NCBI GenBank assembly: GCA_003491925.1
Contig: DNAU01000230.1
Coordinates: 1-10,934 of the forward strand
DNA: 10,934 bases
Reading direction: 5' to 3'
Origin: Chloroflexota bacterium
Lineage (GTDB): Bacteria; Chloroflexota; Dormibacteria; Aeolococcales; Aeolococcaceae
Shown: one piece after another, positions 4,627 to 10,904 of the stretch
Layout: each line of letters starts with the position of its first letter
Position numbering within the stretch: the first letter of the stretch is position 1
Program-made: the position numbers and the translations under genes
Notes under the pieces: generated by a model
What the model was told of the DNA's origin: nothing
The model's database searches: none
The model's input: only the letters and a program-made list of their open reading frames with translations

Positions 4627-7047
4627 TCAGATGTTCTCGATCGCGCCCTTGGTCCTGTGGATCAGCCCCGTGACGACGAGGACCGCTCCACCCAGAGTCA
4701 GGAGGAGCAGGCCCAGCCAGGTAAGCCCGTCGCTCGGACCGGCCCCGGTGCCCGGGGTGCTGGCCCCCAGAACTCCACCGGTGGGAGAGACGGTCGGCGT
4801 AGACGTCGGAGTGGACGTGGGGGTGGGCGTCGGAGTGCTTTGGACAGTCAGCGGCTCACAGCTGCCGATCGAGGCGGCGTAGTTGGCGTCGCCCGAGTAG
4901 CTGGCCAGGAACGAGTAGCTCCCGGCCGCCAGTGGGCCTTCGGTGTCGGACTTCGCCGCGACCCCATCGCTCACGGGGGCACTCCCCGCCGAGACCGACG
5001 TCCCGGTGCAGGTCCCGTTGCTGAAGAACTGGTAGCTCACCGTTCCGGTGATCGGGGTGTCGTCCTGCTCCGGTGCCACGGCGGCCGTGTCATAGGCCGA
5101 GGCCCCCGCGAGCTCGGAGTTCTTCCAGACGCCGCCACTGGCGGCGTCGGTGACCACCGAGGTGACCGTGGTCGCGGCCTTGCCCACCGTCAGCGGCTCG
5201 CAGCCGCCGATTGCGGGCGCGTAGTTGGAGTCGCCCGAGTAGCTGGCCAGGAAGGAGTAGCTTCCCGCCCCCAGCGGGCCCTCCGTGGAGGAGTTGGGGA
5301 CCGTGCCGCCGCTCATGGTGACCGTGTCCGTGATCGGAGCTGCGTCCCCATTCGACGCGCAGCTCCCGTTGGTAAAGAAGCTGTAGGTCACGGTTCCGGT
5401 GATCACGGTGTCATCCTGCTCCGGTCCCACCGTTGCCGTGTCATAGGCCGAGGCGCCGGTGGCCTCGGAGCCCTTCCAGGCCGCCCCATTGGCGGCATCC
5501 ATCACCGCCGTGGTCACGACCGGCGTGTACTTGCCCACGCTGAGGGGCTCACAAGTGCCGACCGCGGCGCCGTAGTTGGCGTCGCCCGAGTAGCTGGCCA
5601 GGAAGGAGTAGCTTCCCGCCGCCAGCGGGCCCTCCGTGGAGGAGTTAGGGACCGTTCCGCCGCTCAGGGTGACGGTGTCGGTGATCGGAGACGCGTCCCC
5701 GGTCGTCGCGCAGCTCCCGTTGGTGAAGAAGCTGTAGGTCACGGTCCCGGTGATCACCGTGTCATCCTGCTCCGGCCCCACCGTGGCCGTGTCGTAAGCC
5801 GAGGCCCCCGTGGCCTCGGAGCCGCTCCAGGAGGCGCCGCTGGCCGCATCCTTCACCGCCGTGGTGACGGCCGGCGTGTACTTGCCCACGCTGAGGGGCT
5901 CACAGCTCCCGATCGCGGGTCCGTAGTTGGCGTCGCCCGAGTAGCTGGCGAGGAAGGAGTAGCTTCCCGCCCCCAGCGGGCCCTCCGTGGAGGACCTGGG
6001 GACCGTCCCGCCGCTCAGGGTGACCGTGTCCGTGATCGGAGACGCGTCCCCGGTCGTCGCGCAGCTCCCGTTGGTGAAGAAGCTGTAGGTCACGGTCCCG
6101 GTGATCACCTGGGAGTCCTGCTCCGGTCCCACCGTGGCCGTGTCGTAAGCCGAGGCCCCGGTGGTCTCGGAGCCGCTCCAGGCGGCGCCGCTGGCCGCAT
6201 CCTTCACCGCCGTGGTGACCGTCGGGAGCGCCTTGCCCACGCTGAGCGACTCGCAGCCGCCGGTCGCTGCAGCATAGTTGGAGTCACCGGAGTAGCTGGC
6301 TTCGAATGAGTAGCTGCCCACTCCCAGCGGTCCCTCGTTGCTCGATGGTGGCACTGTGCCGCCACTCATGGTGACCTTGTCCGTCGAGCTTGGCGACCCG
6401 GAGCAGATCCCGTTGTAGAAGAAGCTGTAGGTCACGTTCCCGGTGATCACCTTGGAGTCCTGCTCCGGTCCCACCGTGGCCGTGTCGTAGGCCACAGCAC
6501 CCAAGGTGTCGGAGGCCGACCAGGTGGCACCGGACGCGTCCTTCACCGACGTTGTCACCACGGACGCGGCCTTCTTCACGGTGAAGGTCTCGCAACTGGA
6601 GGTCGACCTGGCGTACGTGGAGTCCTTCGAGTATTCGGCCTGGAAGGCGTAGCTGCCCGCGGCCAGTGGCCCCTCTGTGTCGGAGTTGGGCGCTGTCAGG
6701 TTCGCATTCAGCTTGCCCCCGCCGGCCTCACTCGACGTCCCCGTGCACGCCCCGTTCCCGTTGGGGAAGAAGATGTAACTCACCGTGCCATCCGGAGTGG
6801 CGGTGGAGTCCTGCGTCGTCACGATGGCTGTGTCGTAGGCCGAGGCCCCGGTGACCTCGCTCCCGCTCCACGCAAATCCGGTGGCGGCATCCTTGACCGC
6901 CGTCGTGATGGTCGAGCTACAGGCCAGCACGTTGACTGAGCCGGCGAGGATGACGGCAAGGCCTGCGATCACCAGGCTGCCGCCGCCGCGCGTTACCCAG
7001 CTACGGCGGGTCCGCCCTGAACCGATAGAGCCAAACGACCTTCCCAT
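4627..7047 (-). CDS. Secreted/surface protein with six Ig-like repeats and C-terminal anchor
   Basis: An 806-residue exported protein. An Arg-rich N terminus is followed by a hydrophobic core (about 24-40) ending NVLA-C43, cleavable by signal peptidase I or, less likely, a lipoprotein signal. Six tandem Ig-like domains of about 110-117 residues follow, beginning near 46, 163, 276, 393, 510 and 627. Each carries an AYDTA strand, TYSFF or similar, an EGPL-x-x-GSYSF motif and the SYSGDxNY signature of bacterial Ig-like families (Big_3/Big_5 type). Each also has two Cys, one mid-domain and one in the final strand, which may form a disulfide. A Thr/Pro linker (738-756) leads to TPGTG (764-768), a transmembrane helix (about 775-794) and a basic tail, like a degenerate LPxTG sorting signal. 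The role is probably adhesin or surface stalk. The ATG has GAAGGGGG with a 5-nt spacer. Confidence 0.85.
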   Translation of the reverse strand: MGRSFGSIGSGRTRRSWVTRGGGSLVIAGLAVILAGSVNVLACSSTITTAVKDAATGFAWSGSEVTGASAYDTAIVTTQDSTATPDGTVSYIFFPNGNGACTGTSSEAGGGKLNANLTAPNSDTEGPLAAGSYAFQAEYSKDSTYARSTSSCETFTVKKAASVVTTSVKDASGATWSASDTLGAVAYDTATVGPEQDSKVITGNVTYSFFYNGICSGSPSSTDKVTMSGGTVPPSSNEGPLGVGSYSFEASYSGDSNYAAATGGCESLSVGKALPTVTTAVKDAASGAAWSGSETTGASAYDTATVGPEQDSQVITGTVTYSFFTNGSCATTGDASPITDTVTLSGGTVPRSSTEGPLGAGSYSFLASYSGDANYGPAIGSCEPLSVGKYTPAVTTAVKDAASGASWSGSEATGASAYDTATVGPEQDDTVITGTVTYSFFTNGSCATTGDASPITDTVTLSGGTVPNSSTEGPLAAGSYSFLASYSGDANYGAAVGTCEPLSVGKYTPVVTTAVMDAANGAAWKGSEATGASAYDTATVGPEQDDTVITGTVTYSFFTNGSCASNGDAAPITDTVTMSGGTVPNSSTEGPLGAGSYSFLASYSGDSNYAPAIGGCEPLTVGKAATTVTSVVTDAASGGVWKNSELAGASAYDTAAVAPEQDDTPITGTVSYQFFSNGTCTGTSVSAGSAPVSDGVAAKSDTEGPLAAGSYSFLASYSGDANYAASIGSCEPLTVQSTPTPTPTSTPTSTPTVSPTGGVLGASTPGTGAGPSDGLTWLGLLLLTLGGAVLVVTGLIHRTKGAIENI
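4840..6912 (-). repeat. Six-unit tandem repeat array encoding Ig-like domains
   Basis: The units in coding order are 6912-6562, 6561-6223, 6222-5872, 5871-5521, 5520-5170 and 5169-4840. The three central units are each exactly 351 bp. Units 3 and 4 differ at about 10 of 117 residues and share a completely identical 78-nt run (6032-6109 and 5681-5758). The outer units are clearly more divergent. This pattern of a similar centre and diverged ends suggests recent duplication or gene conversion in the middle of the array. Confidence 0.9.
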
Positions 7048-7052
7048 GATGT

Positions 7053-7060
7053 CCCCCTTC
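7053..7060 (-). promoter_or_regulatory. Ribosome binding site of the Ig-repeat gene
   Basis: GAAGGGGG on the - strand, with a 5-nt spacer to the ATG at 7047. Confidence 0.65.
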
Positions 7061-7126
7061 GACCTGAACGACTAATACGCGCCAAAAAGCCCTTTTGAGC
7101 GTCTCGCTCCCTTCGCAACGTCCGGG

Positions 7127-7155
7127 AGTATAGCACGGTTCGTTACACCTGTCAC
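7127..7155 (-). promoter_or_regulatory. Near-consensus sigma-70-type promoter of the Ig-repeat gene
   Basis: On the - strand, GTGACA (7150-7155) is separated by exactly 17 bp from TATACT (7127-7132). This is 10 of 12 matches to TTGACA/TATAAT, the best promoter in the window. Transcription would begin near 7120, giving a 5' leader of about 73 nt that holds a small GAGCG/CGCTC stem and an AAAAGGGCTTTTT segment before the ribosome binding site. Confidence 0.75.
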
Positions 7156-7160
7156 AGATC

Positions 7161-7194
7161 GCCGATGTCCGCGTCACGGAACGCCGACATCGGC
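7161..7194. promoter_or_regulatory. 13-bp imperfect inverted repeat abutting the promoter
   Basis: GCCGATGTC (7161-7169) and GACATCGGC (7186-7194) are perfect 9-bp arms. Inside them, after one C/C mismatch, GCGT (7171-7174) and ACGC (7181-7184) also pair, leaving a CACGGA loop. The element ends 5 bp upstream of the -35 of the Ig-repeat gene, which suits an activator or repressor site. It also lies about 110 nt past the acyl-CoA dehydrogenase stop, so it could form an RNA hairpin ending that operon; no U run follows on the - strand. Confidence 0.55.
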
Positions 7195-7233
7195 CGCGGC
7201 GCGGTGTCGAGATCACCCACCAGGGCGTGGGAA

Positions 7234-7252
7234 CCGGGCGGGGCCGCCCCGG
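7234..7252 (-). terminator. GC-rich hairpin downstream of the acyl-CoA dehydrogenase gene
   Basis: CCGGGCGG (7234-7241) and CCGCCCCGG (7244-7252) pair with one bulged base around a very short GG loop, about 55 nt after the stop. There is no T tract, so it is only a possible terminator; in sequence this GC-rich it may be chance. Confidence 0.25.
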
Positions 7253-7306
7253 ACCGAGCCGAGGAGGTGCGCCCCGCCCCCCCACGCAGGCGGGCCGGCG
7301 CTCAGT

Positions 7307-8542
7307 TCAGGCGGGGCGGACCGGAGCCGGCCCCTGGTTCGGGGCCGTGGGGCGCGCCAGGGGCTGCCGCTCGCCGAGCAGGCAGCGGGAGATGACCAGG
7401 CGCTGGATCTCGGCCGTCCCCTCCCAGATCTGATAGATCTTGGCGTCGCGCATGAAGCGTTCCACCGGGTACTCCTTGATGTAGCCGTACCCACCGAGCA
7501 CCTGGACCGCCTCGGTGGTGACCCGCATCGCCATGTCCCCCGCGTACAGCTTGGCCATCGACCCCTCGCCGCGGGTGAAGGGGATGCCCTCGGCGAGCAT
7601 CCAGCCCGCCCTCCAGATCAGCAGCCGCGCGGCGTCGATCTCGGTGGCCATATCGGCGAGCTTGAAGGCGATGGCCTCGTGGCGGGCGATCGGCCTGCCG
7701 AAGGCGTGGCGTTCCAGGGAGTAGTCGCGGGCGAACTCGAAGGCCGCGCGGGCGATCCCGAGGGCCCCGGCGGCGATCGAGGGGCGGGTCGCCTCGAGGG
7801 TCAGGAGCGCCCCGAGCGCCCCCGGTCCGGTCTCGGTGCCATCCGCCTCCGCGCCCAGCCGCGCCTCCTCGGGGACGAGGCAGTCCTCCAGGATCACCTG
7901 GGCGGTGTGCGAGGCACGCACCCCCATCTTCTTCTCCTTGCGGCCCTGCCGCATCCCCGGGTTGCCCTTCTCGATCACGAAGCCGGCGATCCCCGCGGGA
8001 CCGAGGGAGCGGTCGGTGGTGGCGAAGACCACCTGGAGGTCGGCGATCCCACCGTTGGTGCAGAACTGCTTGGTCCCGTTGAGGACCCAGCCGCCGTCCA
8101 CCTTCCGCGCGCTGGCCTCCAGGGCCAGGGCGTCCGACCCGGAGTTGGGCTCGGTCAGGCCCATCGCGCCGATCCAGAGGTCCCCGGGCTCGGCCAGCAT
8201 CCCGATGTACTTGCGTTTCTGAGCCTCGGTGCCCATGGCGAGGATGGCGGCTCCGCTGAGACCGGTCCCCTGGATCGAGATCGCCATGCCGGCGTCGCCC
8301 CAGGACAGCTCCTCGGCGAGGACCAGCTGGCTGACGGCGTCGAGACCGCCACCCCCGTACCGCTCGGGGAAGGCGGAGACGGCGTCGAGACCCAGCTCGT
8401 GGGCCTTGCGCATCACCTCCCAGGGGGTCTCCTCGTGCTCGTCGTAGTGCGCCGCCCGGGGCCGCATCTCGTTCACCGCGAACTCGTGGGCCAGGCGGCG
8501 GATCTCCTCCTGCTCGGTGGTCAGGCTGAAGTCCAGTGGCAC
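7307..8542 (-). CDS. Acyl-CoA dehydrogenase
   Basis: A 411-residue FAD enzyme that oxidises an acyl-CoA to the trans-2-enoyl-CoA, passing electrons to ETF. All three domains are present: the N-terminal helical part (1-120), the middle beta domain with LTEPNSGSD (129-137) and NGTKQFCTNG (155-164), and the C-terminal helical domain with RHAFGRPIARHEAIAFKLAD (278-297), QVLGGYGYIKEYPVER (347-362) and the catalytic Glu374 in IYQIWEGTAEIQR (369-381). Glu at this site is the short/medium-chain type position. Length is slightly above the usual 380-390 because of a Pro/Ala-rich tail (391-411). It starts at a GTG with GAGGGGG (8550-8556) 7 nt upstream; that site overlaps the stop of the preceding dehydratase gene, so translation is probably coupled. 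It is the last gene of a three-gene operon. Chain-length preference cannot be read. Confidence 0.97.
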   Translation of the reverse strand: MPLDFSLTTEQEEIRRLAHEFAVNEMRPRAAHYDEHEETPWEVMRKAHELGLDAVSAFPERYGGGGLDAVSQLVLAEELSWGDAGMAISIQGTGLSGAAILAMGTEAQKRKYIGMLAEPGDLWIGAMGLTEPNSGSDALALEASARKVDGGWVLNGTKQFCTNGGIADLQVVFATTDRSLGPAGIAGFVIEKGNPGMRQGRKEKKMGVRASHTAQVILEDCLVPEEARLGAEADGTETGPGALGALLTLEATRPSIAAGALGIARAAFEFARDYSLERHAFGRPIARHEAIAFKLADMATEIDAARLLIWRAGWMLAEGIPFTRGEGSMAKLYAGDMAMRVTTEAVQVLGGYGYIKEYPVERFMRDAKIYQIWEGTAEIQRLVISRCLLGERQPLARPTAPNQGPAPVRPA

Positions 8543-8549
8543 GGCGAAA

Positions 8550-8556
8550 CCCCCTC
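8550..8556 (-). promoter_or_regulatory. Ribosome binding site overlapping the upstream stop
   Basis: GAGGGGG on the - strand overlaps the TGA (8555-8557) of the MaoC-type dehydratase gene and is 7 nt from the GTG start of the acyl-CoA dehydrogenase. It supports the GTG and translational coupling. Confidence 0.65.
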
Positions 8557-8968
8557 AGTCGTCCGGGCGGACCACCGCCCGACCGTTGGTCAGGACCCGC
8601 TCCCCGCGGCTGGAGGTGGCCTCCAGCTGCAGGGTCAGAGCACCGGAGACCGGATCGACGGCGACCACCCGCCCGGTGCAGGTGATGGCCTCACCCGGTA
8701 GCAGGGGCTTGGAGAAGCGGCAGCCCAGCTCGGCGACCCGCTCGTAGCCGCCCGCCCAGCGGGCCACCGCCTCGGCGAGGATCGCCATCTCGAGGAACCC
8801 GTGCGCGATGGTCCCGGGCAACCCGACACCGCGGGCGAACTCGGGGTCGAGGTGGATCGGGTTGCGGTCGCCCGACGCCTCGGCGTAGGCGACGATCTGC
8901 TCCTGGCTGACCGTCCGTGTGAGGGCCGGCATCTCGTCGCCGACCTGCGGCGTCCGCCCGGCCGTCAT
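8555..8968 (-). CDS. MaoC/HadB-like hot-dog dehydratase, catalytic subunit
   Basis: A 137-residue single hot-dog protein of the R-specific enoyl-CoA hydratase / HadB type (MaoC, PF01575). The hydratase-2 motif is complete: YAEASGDRNPIHLDPEFA (28-45), with the catalytic Asp34 and His39, followed by GTIAHGFLEM (52-61). It reversibly hydrates trans-2-enoyl thioesters to (R)-3-hydroxyacyl thioesters. Its ATG overlaps the TGA of the preceding gene in an ATGA (8965-8968). This picks the start and rejects a 57-residue upstream extension that is Arg/Gly-rich and overlaps the first gene. In mycobacteria HadB is the catalytic partner of the non-catalytic HadA or HadC; the same pairing and gene order are seen here, so a heterodimer is inferred. 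Confidence 0.92.
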   Translation of the reverse strand: MTAGRTPQVGDEMPALTRTVSQEQIVAYAEASGDRNPIHLDPEFARGVGLPGTIAHGFLEMAILAEAVARWAGGYERVAELGCRFSKPLLPGEAITCTGRVVAVDPVSGALTLQLEATSSRGERVLTNGRAVVRPDD

Positions 8969-9378
8969 CGGGCGGCGCTCCGCGTCAGCAGCAGGGTGCG
9001 CCCCCGGCACACCGTCTCGCCGGCCTGGTTGGTCGCCTCCAGACCAACCGTGACGAAGGTGAGCCCGCGCCGCGCCTCCACCGAGGTCACCTCGGCCGCC
9101 GCGTCGACGACGTCTCCGGGGCGCACCGGCACCGGCCACTCGAAGCTCTGCTCCGCGTGGATCAATCCGGCCAGCTCGATGCCCAGCTCCGGGTCGGCGA
9201 ACATCTCGGCCAGGGTGGGCTGCACGCAGTAGACCGCGGCGAACGCCGGCGGCACCGACCCCGGGGGGAACGTCGGGTCATCCCCGCTGACAGCCGACGC
9301 GTAGGCCGCCACCCGCTCGGGGCTGATGAGCTGGCCGGGCGCGACATAGCGCCGGCCGACGTGGGATGGATCGGGCAT
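8965..9378 (-). CDS. HadA/FAS1-like dehydratase, partner subunit
   Basis: A 137-residue hot-dog protein of the N-terminal MaoC-like dehydratase family (PF13452, HadA/HadC type). It shows an N-terminal strand GRRYVAPGQLISPERVAAYASAVSGDDP (8-35), the central helix with PPAFAAVYCVQPTLAEM (43-59), the family motif LIHAEQSFEWPVPVRPGD (72-89) and a final strand ETVCRGRTLLL (121-131). It lacks the Asp/His of the hydratase-2 motif, as expected for the substrate-binding, structural partner of a HadB-like subunit, which is encoded next with a 4-nt overlap. It is the first gene of the operon. The ATG at 9378 has GGGAGG 12 nt upstream, a long spacer. Transcription probably starts from the extended -10 box near 9435-9440. 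Confidence 0.88.
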   Translation of the reverse strand: MPDPSHVGRRYVAPGQLISPERVAAYASAVSGDDPTFPPGSVPPAFAAVYCVQPTLAEMFADPELGIELAGLIHAEQSFEWPVPVRPGDVVDAAAEVTSVEARRGLTFVTVGLEATNQAGETVCRGRTLLLTRSAAR

Positions 9379-9434
9379 TGCTGGGCAGGTCCTCCCGCCC
9401 CAAGGCTGACATCCACGTCAACGTTGGGGCATCG

Positions 9435-9440
9435 AATATA
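9435..9440 (-). promoter_or_regulatory. Extended -10 box for the dehydratase/acyl-CoA dehydrogenase operon
   Basis: On the - strand TGG-TATATT gives five of six matches to TATAAT plus the extended -10 TG. No good -35 lies 16-18 bp upstream, as is common for extended -10 promoters. The predicted transcript starts near 9428 with a leader of about 50 nt. Confidence 0.5.
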
Positions 9441-9462
9441 CCAGCCTCGAATCAGCCGGACG

Positions 9463-9515
9463 TGATAGCGGGGCTATCAGCTGGCTTTGACGCCGGCCTC
9501 GCGACTCTGATAGCG
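9463..9515. promoter_or_regulatory. Operator-like TGATAGC palindrome plus third half-site
   Basis: TGATAGC (9463-9469), GGG, GCTATCA (9473-9479) form a perfect 7+3+7 palindrome. The same half-site, TGATAGCG, recurs at 9508-9515, exactly 45 bp from its first copy. All three lie between the two divergent genes. The palindrome is about 25 bp upstream of the operon -10, and the single half-site overlaps the putative -10 of the CHAP gene. This arrangement suits a dimeric regulator controlling both directions. Confidence 0.5.
9487..9514 (+). promoter_or_regulatory. Possible promoter of the CHAP gene
   Basis: TTGACG (9487-9492, five of six -35 matches) is followed after 16 bp by GATAGC (9509-9514, three of six -10 matches). 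The predicted leader is about 55 nt. The weak -10 overlaps a TGATAGCG half-site, which may be its real meaning. Confidence 0.35.
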
Positions 9516-9575
9516 TCCGCCCGCTGTCTCGGCGGTCAACGCGCCGAACCAGCCGTCCACGGATACCCGGGGAGG

Positions 9576-10454
9576 ATGGCCATCCGCGGTCTTCGCCTGC
9601 GGCTGCTGCGACACGCTTGGGTGCTCCTGATCGCCCTTCTGCTACCCGTGATCGCGCCGCGGCTGCCCGTCGCCGCCTCGCTGACGTCGGCGGCACCGAG
9701 CACCGCGGTGCTCAACGCGGTCATCGAGGGCACGCCACCGCAGGGCGGGGCCGTCAGCGGGTCGTCGCTCACCGTGATGGCGCCCGCCGGAGCGACGGTC
9801 GCGTCCCTCGCGGCGACCTATGACCGGAACCTGGCGGCGATCAGCTGGGCCAACGGTCTCGATCCCAACGCCGAGGCCCCCGCCGGCTCCCCGCTGCTCC
9901 TGCCCCCGGGACCGGGTGCCCTGGTCAAGGTCCTGGGCGGCGAGCTGCCCAGCCAGTTCGCCCTGAGCCTCGGCCTCGACCCCTCGGTGCTCCTCGAGTA
10001 CAACGTGATCCAGGCGGACGTCCCGCTGGCGGCCGGAACCTATCTCCAGGTCCCGCTGGCCTCAGCCCCTCAGGGTGCCCTCAACGCCGCGGCCTTCATC
10101 CCCGAGGCGCCCGGTGTCCCCGAGGTGCCGCCCAGCAAGGGGGGTGACAGCTTCCCCTATGGGGAGTGCACCTACTACGTGGCCACGCGCACCGACATCA
10201 CCTGGGCCGGCAACGCCGGCCAGTGGTGGGTGAACGCCCGTCCCTACCGGCCCGAGGGCGACATCGCGGTGGCCGGCGCCATCGTCGTCTTCGAGGGCCC
10301 CGGATACTCGTACGACGGACACGTGGGCTTCGTCGACAGCGTCAAGCCGGACGGCAGCTTCGTGATCACGGAGATGAACTACGGCGGATGGGCCCGGATC
10401 GACGAGCGCACCATCAGCGCGACCGACCCCACCATCGTCGGCTTCATCTACTGA
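9576..10454 (+). CDS. Secreted LysM/CHAP cell-wall hydrolase
   Basis: A 292-residue exported protein. A basic N terminus (MAIRGLRLRLLRHAW) and hydrophobic core (16-27) form a signal peptide, with cleavage likely after PVAA (31-34). Two LysM-like segments follow (about 63-111 and 115-161; YDRNLAAISWANGL and LGLDPSVLLEYNVI are typical), which bind peptidoglycan. A Pro-rich linker (174-188) leads to a C-terminal CHAP domain (PF05257; about 190-292). Cys198 in YGECTYYVA and His249 in GHVGFVDSV are the catalytic pair, and EMNY (266-269) supplies the third residue. GNAGQWWVNA (212-221) is also typical. Such enzymes cleave amide or peptide bonds in peptidoglycan during cell separation or wall turnover. 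GGGGAGG directly abuts the ATG with no spacer, so it is poorly placed; no better start exists before the signal peptide. It is divergent from the dehydratase operon. Confidence 0.92.
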   Translation: MAIRGLRLRLLRHAWVLLIALLLPVIAPRLPVAASLTSAAPSTAVLNAVIEGTPPQGGAVSGSSLTVMAPAGATVASLAATYDRNLAAISWANGLDPNAEAPAGSPLLLPPGPGALVKVLGGELPSQFALSLGLDPSVLLEYNVIQADVPLAAGTYLQVPLASAPQGALNAAAFIPEAPGVPEVPPSKGGDSFPYGECTYYVATRTDITWAGNAGQWWVNARPYRPEGDIAVAGAIVVFEGPGYSYDGHVGFVDSVKPDGSFVITEMNYGGWARIDERTISATDPTIVGFIY

Positions 10455-10458
10455 GGGT

Positions 10459-10616
10459 GACGTAGTGAGGAGCGAGAGCCGAAGGCTATCGCTCCGAACG
10501 GAGGATCCCTCAGTACCGCACCGCGAGTACTAGCCGCGACGGAGTCAGGAGGCCAAGCCGCAGGCTCACCCTCCGAGCGTAGGACCGGCTGGTACCGCGC
10601 AGCGAGTACAAGCCGC
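10459..10616. repeat. 79-bp tandem repeat, two units, each with conserved hairpins
   Basis: Unit 1 is 10459-10537 and unit 2 is 10538-10616. They align without gaps and match at 58 of 79 positions by hand count. Both contain AGCC-(3 nt)-GGCT (10477-10487; 10556-10566) enclosed by an outer stem. In unit 1 this is GGAGCGA with TCGCTCC (10469-10475, 10489-10495); in unit 2 it is GGAGG with CCTCC (10548-10552, 10570-10574). Both also contain GTACCGC and GCGAGTAC arms around a 3-nt loop (10513-10530; 10592-10609). Confidence 0.75.
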
Positions 10617-10650
10617 ATCTCAGGTCCGCGCGCCGGAGGGCGCACGCCCC

Positions 10651-10684
10651 GCCTCCCGGGCGATGAGACACCGCCCAGGAGACG
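10651..10684. repeat. Imperfect inverted repeat in the 3' non-coding region
   Basis: CTCC (10653-10656) and GGGCG (10658-10662) pair with CGCCC (10672-10676) and GGAG (10678-10681). C/A mismatches separate the helices, a further GC pair lies outside, and the loop is 9 nt. No T run follows on either strand. Confidence 0.4.
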
Positions 10685-10759
10685 CGGGGGTGCGTGCGGA
10701 GCGACAGCTTTGCGCAAGGGGCGGTCGCAACGCCGCCGAGCAAAGGACGCCGAGCGCCA

Positions 10760-10904
10760 GTCAGGGCGCTCGGACGTCCGTGCCCGAGCGCAGCACCACC
10801 CCCGCGGCTCCACCCGCGCGGTGGCCATCTCGCGCAATGGCGGTCAGGCCGCTCGGACGTCCGTGCCCGCGCGCGGCACCACCCCGTGCCGCCACCCGCT
10901 GCGG
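10760..10904. repeat. Direct repeat, two copies about 62 bp, 83-bp period, with CGGACGTCCG palindrome
   Basis: The copies start at 10760 and 10843. The first 40 bases match at about 37 positions; after that one indel and several changes separate them. Each holds the perfect 10-bp palindrome CGGACGTCCG (10771-10780 and 10854-10863). In copy 1, GCGCTCGG (10766-10773) also pairs with CCGAGCGC (10784-10791), and copy 2 keeps most of this stem. Confidence 0.7.

Noticed and set aside
4594..6309. 571-residue + strand open frame opposite the Ig-repeat gene
   Set aside because: It is an Arg/Gly/His-rich mirror of the repeat array with no domain, and it runs against a gene that has a promoter, ribosome binding site, signal peptide and anchor.
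7679..8701. 340-residue + strand open frame
   Set aside because: It lies opposite the acyl-CoA dehydrogenase, whose motifs are complete; the opposite reading has no domain.
8969..9139. 57-residue N-terminal extension of the HadB-like gene
   Set aside because: It is an Arg/Gly-rich overlap with the HadA-like gene; the ATGA overlap start gives the normal family length.
9366..9575. 70-residue N-terminal extension of the CHAP gene
   Set aside because: It would bury the signal peptide internally and run through the divergent control region.
10448..10837. - strand open frame of 129 residues in the 3' region
   Set aside because: It is Arg/Ser/Pro-rich, overlaps repeats and hairpins, and has no domain and no ribosome binding site.
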